Below, in pieces: positions 1-4,942 of a stretch of DNA of 5,796 nucleotides. Each line of letters begins with the position of its first letter. The stretch's first letter is position 1. Origin of the DNA: an uncultured Thiotrichaceae bacterium (lineage in GTDB: Bacteria > Pseudomonadota > Gammaproteobacteria > Thiotrichales > Thiotrichaceae); the NCBI GenBank assembly GCA_938038645.1, contig CALHTA010000355.1, positions 1 to 5,796 of the forward strand, written 5' to 3'. The notes beneath the pieces were generated by a model. It saw only the letters and a program-made list of their open reading frames with translations. It did not search any database and was not told the origin of the DNA. Position numbers and translations under genes: made by a program.

Positions 1-1
1 T

Positions 2-820
2 GCCAGTTTCCCCACCGTTAGTGAAGATGATCAAATAGATTTAGAAATGATCGAGGTAGACCGGCTTACCATTGACCGCCTTATTGCTGAAATACATGTT
101 TATTATGAAAAAGAAGCAGAATCAGAGTCAAAAGATGAAGGCCTGATGCAGTTGCGAGCTGTGGAGGAAAAGCTATTAAATCTGAAATATAAACCGAAAA
201 GTCGTATGCGCCAGCTCTCTTATGCAGAAGATTTAGTCTACCTTTCGCATGCAAGGTTGCTTGTGGATAATTTTGATGCCAGTAAAGGCTTGCTTGATAA
301 AGCAAAAAGCATATTAGATAACGTGACTGCCGTTGGCATATTGCCTAATGCAAATGATTCGAGTCAAGGCGAGAGCAAAGCAAAGCATAGTGATGGGTTA
401 AACAATTCCGAAGTAGAGATTCTGAAACGTACTCGCTTTCTAAAGTCTTTTATCTTAGAGCAAAGAGCCTATGCGTCCTTTAAGCAGGGTGACCTTGCTA
501 GAGCCGGCGAGTTTTATAAGCAAGTTATTGCAATGAAGTCTAGCAAGGACGTGCAGTTAGATCGGCTCATTAATCGTGTCAGAATGATGCAATCTTGTAT
601 CGCATTGAGCCAAAATAAATCGGCTTTAGCGCATACAATACACGGCGATATTGTGAAGAGTTTGTCCGATTTGTTGGAAGACCACCCCGGCGCTAAACGC
701 TTAGTGATGATCAATGACCAAGTCACTAACGAATCCTTATCTTTAGGCCAGCAGTTGGACTGTAAAGACCCTCGTTTTATAGTTTTTCCATTACGAAAAG
801 TTGTACCGTCTCAAAATTAA
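2..820 (+). CDS. TPR-like helical protein, 5' end outside the window
   Basis: The reading frame is open from base 2 (first visible codons A-S-F-P-T-V) to the TAA at 818-820, so the gene most likely begins upstream. The ATG at 47 has no clear Shine-Dalgarno sequence and is probably internal. The visible 272 residues are almost entirely amphipathic helix. Counting from the ATG at 47, residues 62-92 (LVYLSHARLL..., then DKAKSILDN) look like one helical hairpin. Residues 138-164 (EQRAYASFKQGDLARAGEFY) fit a tetratricopeptide unit, with the usual small residues and the aromatic near the end of helix B. A polar, Ser/Asn-rich linker (about 100-122) separates the two. No membrane segment or catalytic motif is visible. 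TPR proteins usually act as protein-binding scaffolds; what this one binds cannot be told. The DxxxD-rich visible start suggests that another domain lies upstream. The TPR-like fold is a moderate-confidence call; the coding call is strong. Confidence 0.8.
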   Translation, partial: ASFPTVSEDDQIDLEMIEVDRLTIDRLIAEIHVYYEKEAESESKDEGLMQLRAVEEKLLNLKYKPKSRMRQLSYAEDLVYLSHARLLVDNFDASKGLLDKAKSILDNVTAVGILPNANDSSQGESKAKHSDGLNNSEVEILKRTRFLKSFILEQRAYASFKQGDLARAGEFYKQVIAMKSSKDVQLDRLINRVRMMQSCIALSQNKSALAHTIHGDIVKSLSDLLEDHPGAKRLVMINDQVTNESLSLGQQLDCKDPRFIVFPLRKVVPSQN

Positions 821-882
821 ACCAAATTGTGAATTAGCTGAGAATAAGAACTATCCTCATTTCACATGGTCATTGTAAGAAA

Positions 883-904
883 TGAAGCGCATTTGTGCGC
901 TTCA
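883..904 (+). terminator. GC-rich hairpin, possible weak terminator of the upstream gene
   Basis: TGAAGCGCA (883-891) and TGCGCTTCA (896-904) form a perfect 9-bp stem with a TTTG loop, 63 bases after the stop codon of the TPR-like gene. The downstream side reads AATTGATG, not a true U-tract, so intrinsic termination on the + strand would be weak. On the other strand the stem is followed by TTTCTTAC, which is somewhat better, but no gene reads that way here. The hairpin contains the GTG at 895, the furthest upstream possible start of the next gene, and so argues against that start. Confidence 0.5.
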
Positions 905-933
905 AATTGATGATGCTAAATTGGGTAAAAAAC

Positions 934-1572
934 ATGAAATATGTAACTTTAATAATGATAAGTCTGTTCCTTGTGGGTTGTGGAAGTGGCGATGCGCCAG
1001 AGGTAACGGTTAACAGTGTGAGCCACAATGGAACAGGGTGTCCAACAGGCACAAGCTCTATTATTATAACTCCTGACCGAAAGACTGTGTCTGTACTTTT
1101 TGACGGGGAATATGAGGCAGTAGCGGGTGCAGGTTCTGGCGAAGATGCAGCGTCTGATGTTTCTGAGGATAGGGCCGCTTGTAATATCGCAATCTCTTTG
1201 CATATCCCTTCTGGTTATCAAGCTTTCTTAATTGGCGCAGGGTACCGAGGTGAACTATCGCTACCTGTTGGTGGAGAAGCTGAGTTTTCAAGAGAATACT
1301 TTTTTGCAGGCAGTAGAGGCCAGGTTGTCAAAGAGAATTGGAATGGGGAAGTAGAAAACGAAGAGATTAGGTTTTTTGATGAATTATTCGCTGATTCTAA
1401 TTTTTATGCTGCCTGTGGTGAGGATGTGATTCTGCGTGCCAACTCTTCCTTATCGATCAGTGCCCCCGTTGCTGGTGAGACCGCACTGATTCAATTGGAT
1501 TCATTCGACTATCAAAATCAGAATTATAGAACACAGTTTGATTACCTATTTAATTATGAGAAATGCAGCTAA
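934..1572 (+). CDS. acidic DUF4360-like lipoprotein
   Basis: A 212-residue predicted outer-membrane lipoprotein of unknown function. The signal peptide is short (MKYVTLIMISLFLVGC) with a lipobox LVGC; Cys16 would be lipidated, and Gly at +2 (no Asp) predicts export to the outer membrane. The rest follows the DUF4360 pattern as I recall it: GTGCPTGTSS with Cys36, ITPDRKTVSVLFD (45-57), Cys83 before an alternating beta segment, YRGELSLP, YFFAG, a Cys-Gly at 161-162, LDSFDYQNQNYR, and a terminal Cys211. Four cysteines (36, 83, 161, 211) could make two disulfides. The mature part is strongly acidic: about 30 Asp/Glu against 11 Lys/Arg by hand count. The frame also offers GTG 895 and ATG 910/913. 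ATG 934 is preferred because a GGGT lies 8 bases upstream, it gives a normal lipoprotein signal, and GTG 895 lies in a hairpin. If 910 is used, the signal simply grows by 8 residues. The family call rests on remembered motifs. A paralogue lies at 2214-2831. Confidence 0.8.
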   Translation: MKYVTLIMISLFLVGCGSGDAPEVTVNSVSHNGTGCPTGTSSIIITPDRKTVSVLFDGEYEAVAGAGSGEDAASDVSEDRAACNIAISLHIPSGYQAFLIGAGYRGELSLPVGGEAEFSREYFFAGSRGQVVKENWNGEVENEEIRFFDELFADSNFYAACGEDVILRANSSLSISAPVAGETALIQLDSFDYQNQNYRTQFDYLFNYEKCS

Positions 1573-1589
1573 ACATTTTGTGGCTGGAC

Positions 1590-1595
1590 TATAAT
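1590..1595 (+). promoter_or_regulatory. candidate -10 element (TATAAT)
   Basis: A perfect TATAAT lies 18 bases after the stop of the acidic lipoprotein gene. At the 16-18 base spacing the -35 position reads roughly AGCTAA, which is a poor match, and there is no exact TG extension. If used, transcription would start near 1602 and give a leader of about 258 bases ahead of the ATG at 1860. The hexamer alone can occur by chance. Confidence 0.25.
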
Positions 1596-1759
1596 TTTAT
1601 GAGCCATATTTAGGAGGTTTTTCGCATAAAACAATAGTAGTGCTGTAAAAGACATTTCAATCATTTCAGGCAAAGAAGGATCTTTGGGGGGTGATGAAGA
1701 GAAGCTTCAGCGACTACCGGCCGGCAAATTAACTTAAGGCAAGACCCGGTCTAAACTCA

Positions 1760-1776
1760 GCGGTAACAATTACCGC
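1760..1776 (+). repeat. perfect hairpin in the leader region
   Basis: GCGGTAA (1760-1766) and TTACCGC (1770-1776) pair perfectly over 7 bp around a CAA loop, followed by six A's. It is not a + strand terminator because A's rather than T's follow, and on the - strand the T-run precedes the stem. The GGTAA/TTAC sequence recurs in the next hairpin (1799-1822). It could be an RNA hairpin or an operator-like DNA palindrome. Confidence 0.5.
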
Positions 1777-1785
1777 AAAAAACTA

Positions 1786-1863
1786 ATGAACAGATTTTGG
1801 CCGGTAATATGTGTTACAGGCCTACTTACAATCTGTTGTGAGCATAGGAAGGCTTCAAAATGA
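1786..1863 (+). CDS. possible 25-residue leader or small peptide
   Basis: The ATG at 1786 opens a 25-codon frame that ends in a TGA at 1861-1863, overlapping the ATG of the next gene at 1860 in an ATGA junction typical of translational coupling. The peptide has a basic start (MNRFW), a hydrophobic middle (PVICVTGLLTICC) and a basic tail (EHRKASK), so it resembles a tiny membrane peptide; the Cys-Cys does not make a good lipobox. Against it: no Shine-Dalgarno sequence lies before the ATG (a hairpin and an A-run do), and an ORF this short can arise by chance. It may act only as a translated leader for the 104-residue protein. Confidence 0.2.
   Translation: MNRFWPVICVTGLLTICCEHRKASK
1799..1822 (+). 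repeat. imperfect hairpin sharing the GGTAA/TTAC core
   Basis: GGCC (1799-1802) pairs with GGCC (1819-1822) and GTAA (1804-1807) with TTAC (1814-1817), with one G/A mismatch and a TATGTG loop. It lies 37 bases before the start at 1860 and does not cover that gene's ribosome binding site. It falls inside the possible small ORF 1786-1863. Confidence 0.4.
1846..1852 (+). promoter_or_regulatory. ribosome binding site of the 104-residue exported protein
   Basis: AGGAAGG lies 7 bases before the ATG at 1860. It is the best Shine-Dalgarno sequence of the window in a productive position, and it fixes the start of that gene. Confidence 0.75.
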
Positions 1864-2174
1864 ATATAATCACAGGTATAAAGTCTATCGTGGCAGTTGC
1901 TTTATTAATGTCCGTTCCGAGTATTGTTTTTGCTGCAAGTAATGGTACATTTCAAAGTCGTATTGATAAACAAACGAAAGCCGTTGAGGTCGCAAGAAAA
2001 GCGAAAGAAATCAATTTTGCAGAGTCTCAGTCTCTGAAAAAAGAGATTAAAGCGATTCAAGACCTTTATGATAAATACTGGAAAGATAAGAAGATCTCTC
2101 CGAAAGAAGCAAAAAAGCTAGAATCTAAACTCAATAATTCTGATGTGAACCTTTTTAGAAAGAAATATGACTAA
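1860..2174 (+). CDS. small exported helical repeat protein
   Basis: A 104-residue protein with a clear Sec signal peptide: basic n-region to Lys8, hydrophobic core (IVAVALLMSV), and likely cleavage after Ala25 or Ala26 (VFAA/SNGTF). The mature protein of about 79 residues is all helix-prone, charged and basic (about 20 Lys/Arg to 12 Asp/Glu). Two units 28 residues apart align: KEINFAESQSLKKEI (49-63) and KKISPKEAKKLESKL (77-91), each with Ile, then Glu four residues later, then Leu. The segment DKKISPKE resembles the end of an EF-hand loop but lacks the acidic residues at the early ligand positions, so calcium binding is unlikely. I know similar small exported proteins (NGTFQSRID near the mature start, later an xKLTxxEAxxL motif) from gammaproteobacteria, all of unknown function. 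The next gene begins 39 bases downstream on the same strand, so co-transcription is plausible. Location is predicted to be the periplasm. Confidence 0.8.
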   Translation: MNIITGIKSIVAVALLMSVPSIVFAASNGTFQSRIDKQTKAVEVARKAKEINFAESQSLKKEIKAIQDLYDKYWKDKKISPKEAKKLESKLNNSDVNLFRKKYD

Positions 2175-2213
2175 ATCGTGAACACTTTTTGCAGGTAAAC
2201 AACGACAAAATCA

Positions 2214-2831
2214 ATGGTTAGGAATTTGAATCTTCGATATATTCAGATGTTTTTATGTTGCTTACTCGCACCAGTTGGGGCTGAGGCTATGCAGCCTCAT
2301 GTTAAGTTATCTAATATCAAATACAGTGGGAATGGTTGCCCAAGAGGTTCTGTATCGATAACGATGACTCCGAACAAGCGGGCAATTAATTCTGTATTCG
2401 ATGACTTCTTTACGTCATTTTCGGGTAAGCCAAATCAGCAAGTTAGGCGTTGCAAGTTGACCATGAGGATTCAGATTCCTAAAAATAAACGCGTGCGACT
2501 ACGGCAAGTTCGTATCCGTGGCTTTGTTGAACTGCCAAAAAATGCGCATGCAAGAATTGTCAGAAATTACCGTTTTGATAACCGTACAAAGCAGCTAAAA
2601 ACGTCGGTCCGTGGGAAAACTTTTAAGATTCTAAACTCACGTGAAGCATTTAATACGCCTTGGTCTAAGTGTGGTAAAGATGTGGTGCTCGAGGTTGACT
2701 CGATGATTGAGCTAAAGAGTCGTTCGGTTAAATCTGCTCAGCTTGGCATCGACTCCTTTAACCATCTTGCTTCCCGAAACTATCGCGGTGAGCGTGGCTG
2801 GAAATTTATGCTGCACTATACTCCTTGCTAG
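2214..2831 (+). CDS. basic secreted DUF4360-like protein
   Basis: A 205-residue exported protein, paralogous to the acidic lipoprotein at 934-1572. The signal peptide runs through MFLCCLLAPVGAEA with likely cleavage after Ala26; no proper lipobox is present, so it should be soluble in the periplasm or secreted. The shared framework is GNGCPRGSVSITMTPNK (Cys42), VFDDF (61-65), Cys80, ELPKNAHARIVRNYRF, Cys153-Gly154, IDSFNHLASRNYRG (179-192) and a C-terminal Cys205. The four cysteines fall at matching points in both copies and suggest two disulfides. The mature part is very basic: about 37 Lys/Arg to 11 Asp/Glu by hand count, with an Arg/Lys-dense stretch at 78-102. That suits binding of an anionic polymer or an acidic partner (inference). 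The start is ATG 2214; a Shine-Dalgarno-like AGG lies rather far upstream (about 17 bases), and ATG 2247 would leave too little basic n-region. Function is unknown. Confidence 0.8.
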   Translation: MVRNLNLRYIQMFLCCLLAPVGAEAMQPHVKLSNIKYSGNGCPRGSVSITMTPNKRAINSVFDDFFTSFSGKPNQQVRRCKLTMRIQIPKNKRVRLRQVRIRGFVELPKNAHARIVRNYRFDNRTKQLKTSVRGKTFKILNSREAFNTPWSKCGKDVVLEVDSMIELKSRSVKSAQLGIDSFNHLASRNYRGERGWKFMLHYTPC

Positions 2832-2849
2832 CCTAAAACAACTTTTGGT

Positions 2850-2878
2850 TTGAAAACCATCACCTGATAAACTGTTAT
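2850..2878 (+). promoter_or_regulatory. candidate sigma70-type promoter of the dehydrogenase operon
   Basis: TTGAAA (2850-2855) and TGTTAT (2873-2878) are 17 bases apart and match the -35 and -10 consensus at 5/6 and 4/6 positions. Transcription would start about 25 bases before the ATG at 2910. The position in the 78-base gap before a new functional unit supports it, but this AT-rich spacer would give such matches by chance fairly often. Confidence 0.35.
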
Positions 2879-2909
2879 TAATCTTAATGGCTACGGTGCT
2901 GAGTGAATT

Positions 2910-3887
2910 ATGAAAGTTGCGGTTTTAGATGATTATCAAGATGTAGTTAAAAGCCTCGATTGTTTCGATGTTTTGTCAGGGCATGATGTCAGTATTTTTA
3001 CTACCGAACCTGAGTCTCAGTCTGAGCTAGTCGCTCGTTTAAAAGACGCAGAGGCCTTGGTGCTCATTCGTGAAAGAACCGTTATCGATGATGCTTTACT
3101 TTCTCAGTTGCCTAATCTTAAGCTCATCAGCCAAACGGGGAAAATTAGCAATCACCTAGACGTAGCGGCTTGCACGAAGCACAAGGTTGCGATTGCAGAA
3201 GGCCGCGGTTCGCCAATAGCACCTTCAGAACTGTGCTGGTCAATTATTATGGCATCGAGCCGTCATATCGCTCCTTATGTCAATAACTTTCAAAATGGTG
3301 TCTGGCAGAGTTCTGGCGATTTAGGTATTGGTCGCAGTTTGAATGGACTAACGCTTGGCATCTGGGGTTACGGCAAAATTGGTCAGCGCATTGCTAAGTA
3401 TGCCACGGCCTTTGGTATGGATGTCCTAGTGTGGGGTAGAGAAGCTTCTTTCGAGAAGGCTAAGCAAGATGGGCATAAAGTAGCGGCTACTAAAGCAGAG
3501 CTCTTTACTGATTCAGACGTTCTATCACTGCAATTGAGACTAAACGATGACACGCGAAACTGTGTAACGGCTGCGGATCTAGCCCTCATGAAAAAAGATG
3601 CTGTGATCGTTAATACAAGCCGTGCTGAATTGATTGAACAAGATGCGCTTTATAATGCCCTTGTAGCAGGTGCACCGGGGTTTGCAGCGGTTGATGTGTA
3701 TACTCAAGAGCCAGCTAATGCTTCCACTGAACCCCTGCTCAGTTTACCCAATGTGTTAGCGACGCCTCACCTTGGTTATGTTGAGAAAAATGGCTATGAG
3801 CTGTATTTCCAAATTGCCTTTGAAAACGTGGTTAAGTTTGCCGAGGGTACGCCTGTAAACATTGCCAACGAAGAAGCATTGAGTTGA
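2910..3887 (+). CDS. D-2-hydroxyacid dehydrogenase family protein (NAD-dependent)
   Basis: A 325-residue cytoplasmic enzyme of the family that includes phosphoglycerate dehydrogenase and D-lactate dehydrogenase; it interconverts a 2-oxo acid and a D-2-hydroxy acid with NAD(H) or NADP(H). The N-terminal substrate domain holds MKVAVLDDY and the family's TG-x-x-x-x-x-LD segment (76-84). The Rossmann domain starts at LTLGIWGYGKIGQRIA with Gly153, Gly155 and Gly158. The catalytic Arg, Glu and His are present: Arg238 in VNTSRAEL, Glu267 in DVYTQEPA and His287 in TPHLGYV. Length is normal for the family. The substrate cannot be read from the sequence. It overlaps the FAD enzyme gene by three bases, so the two are made together; the likely role is to reduce the oxo acid made by that partner, or to work on a related D-acid. 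The Shine-Dalgarno before ATG 2910 is weak. Confidence 0.9.
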   Translation: MKVAVLDDYQDVVKSLDCFDVLSGHDVSIFTTEPESQSELVARLKDAEALVLIRERTVIDDALLSQLPNLKLISQTGKISNHLDVAACTKHKVAIAEGRGSPIAPSELCWSIIMASSRHIAPYVNNFQNGVWQSSGDLGIGRSLNGLTLGIWGYGKIGQRIAKYATAFGMDVLVWGREASFEKAKQDGHKVAATKAELFTDSDVLSLQLRLNDDTRNCVTAADLALMKKDAVIVNTSRAELIEQDALYNALVAGAPGFAAVDVYTQEPANASTEPLLSLPNVLATPHLGYVEKNGYELYFQIAFENVVKFAEGTPVNIANEEALS

Positions 3888-4942
3888 GTCAAAAGATTTT
3901 TGATTTCATTGTCATTGGGGCCGGCATTTCGGGGGCATCGGTTGCCTATGAGTTGGCCGAGTCCGGTACGGTAGCATTGCTTGAAGCTGAAAGTGCGCCA
4001 GGTTACCACAGTACGGGCAGGTCGGCCGCTTTGTTTACCCCAAACTTTGGCAGCCCCGAAGTGTGTGAGATTAACAAAGTTAGCGAGGCGTTCTTCTTAA
4101 ACCCTCCAGATGGTTTTTGCGAAACACCGCTGTTATCCCCGCGAGGGGCTTTAACCGTTGCGCGTTCTGAGGATGATTATTTAAGCAGCTTATTACAATT
4201 ATCTTCAGAACAATCTCCAATCTACACTGTTAGTAAAGCGGAAGCCCTTGAGCTTGCGCCAATACTTAAACCTGAATTGGTTCATCAGGCAGTTTATGAG
4301 CCGAACGTAAGAGATATTGATGTCGCTACTTTGCATCAAGGTTATTTACGAGGTTTTAAACACCGTAAAGGCGAACTGTTGTTAAAGCATAAGGTTGTGG
4401 CTTTACAGCACAAAGCCGACCTTTGGCAAGTGAATGCCGGAGGCGAAGTTTACCATTGCAAGCAGGTAATCAACGCTTCTGGTGCATGGGCAGACCAACT
4501 GGGTGAGCTTGCTAAAGCAAAACCTATCGGACTTATTCCAAAGCGTAGAACCGCAATTATTGTAAAAACGCCAAGGGGTTTAGATTTAAATGCGATGCCA
4601 TTAGTTGATTTTGTTGGTGGTGCGTATTTAAAGCCTGAAGCTGGGAATATAATGGTTTCTCCCGGTGATGAAACACCGGTTGAACCACAGGATATTCAAC
4701 CAGATGACCTTGAGATTGCGGTATTAGTCGATTGGCTTGAGAAAAACACCCTAATCACAGTAGATCGCTTGGAGCACAGTTGGGCGGGTTTGCGCTCTTT
4801 TGTTGAAGATCAAAACCCTGTGATTCGATATGATCATGAGCAGGAAGGTTTCTTTTGGTTAGCGGCGCAGGGAGGTTATGGAATTATGATGGCTCCAACC
4901 TTAGCCAAGCGAGCAGCGAGTTTGCTATTAGCCTCAGGTTAA
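3884..4942 (+). CDS. FAD-dependent oxidoreductase, D-arginine dehydrogenase-like
   Basis: A 352-residue flavoenzyme of the DAO family. It would oxidise the C-alpha/N bond of an amino acid to an imino acid, which hydrolyses to a 2-oxo acid and ammonia. The N-terminal dinucleotide-binding motif is VIGAGISGAS (Gly12, 14, 17), then the acidic end of strand 2 (LLEAE), then YHSTGRSAA (41-49). Long stretches match what I recall of Pseudomonas aeruginosa D-arginine dehydrogenase: GFCETPLLSPR, LHQGYLRG, LIPKRR, YLKPEAG, WAGLRSFV and AAQGGYGI. The counterparts of Arg222, Tyr249, Arg305 and Gly332 are kept (Arg222, Tyr248, Arg304, Gly331 here), while His48, Tyr53 and Glu87 become Leu50, Phe55 and Ala89. 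The start is a TTG in a TTGA overlap with the previous gene, with GAAGAAG about 9 bases upstream; no ATG fits the N-terminal fold better. The C-terminus stops about 20 residues short of the Pseudomonas enzyme. The family is certain; the substrate is not. Confidence 0.9.
   Translation: MSQKIFDFIVIGAGISGASVAYELAESGTVALLEAESAPGYHSTGRSAALFTPNFGSPEVCEINKVSEAFFLNPPDGFCETPLLSPRGALTVARSEDDYLSSLLQLSSEQSPIYTVSKAEALELAPILKPELVHQAVYEPNVRDIDVATLHQGYLRGFKHRKGELLLKHKVVALQHKADLWQVNAGGEVYHCKQVINASGAWADQLGELAKAKPIGLIPKRRTAIIVKTPRGLDLNAMPLVDFVGGAYLKPEAGNIMVSPGDETPVEPQDIQPDDLEIAVLVDWLEKNTLITVDRLEHSWAGLRSFVEDQNPVIRYDHEQEGFFWLAAQGGYGIMMAPTLAKRAASLLLASG

Larger units (their letters stand above)
1573..1859. other. 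structured 287-base intergenic region
   Basis: There is no substantial gene on either strand. The region holds a consensus-like -10 hexamer (1590-1595), an AGGAGG with no usable start codon after it (1612-1617), a small stem CAAAG/CTTTG (1671-1675 with 1682-1686), a TGAAG/CTTCA stem (1695-1699 with 1705-1709), an ACCGG/CCGGT pairing around a repeated GGCAA (1716-1720 with 1746-1750), and two better hairpins at 1760-1776 and 1799-1822. A 25-codon ORF at 1786-1863 runs into the next gene. This could be a long structured 5' leader, a small RNA, or decayed sequence. No known riboswitch class is matched convincingly. Confidence 0.6.

Noticed and set aside
895..933. Longer N-terminus for the acidic lipoprotein from GTG 895 or ATG 910
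   Set aside because: GTG 895 lies in the loop of a 9-bp hairpin and neither start has a Shine-Dalgarno sequence; ATG 934 gives a normal lipoprotein signal. ATG 910 cannot be fully excluded.
949..1221. 90-codon antisense ORF (and other antisense frames at 81-305, 514-726, 1064-1291, 3383-3589, 3794-4009)
   Set aside because: All lie opposite well-supported genes, and their translations lack recognisable domains or balanced composition; they are shadows.
1612..1627. Strong AGGAGG that could start a gene
   Set aside because: No ATG, GTG or TTG lies at a usable distance; the only near match is ATA, followed by a stop two codons later.
1694..1732. 12-codon ORF after GGGGGG (MKRSFSDYRPAN)
   Set aside because: Too short to support, overlaps predicted stems, and nothing else suggests translation.
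1660..1780. Resemblance to a GEMM-type c-di-GMP riboswitch (GGCAA..., CCGGTCTAAAC)
   Set aside because: Only scattered words match; the conserved first half and the GAAA loop/receptor layout are not found, so no class is claimed.
2846..2859. TGGTT/AACCA hairpin after the basic DUF4360 gene as a terminator
   Set aside because: Only 5 bp, AT-rich, and not followed by a T-run on either strand.
3445..3458. CTTCT-TTCG-AGAAG hairpin
   Set aside because: Lies within the dehydrogenase coding sequence and is short enough to be incidental.
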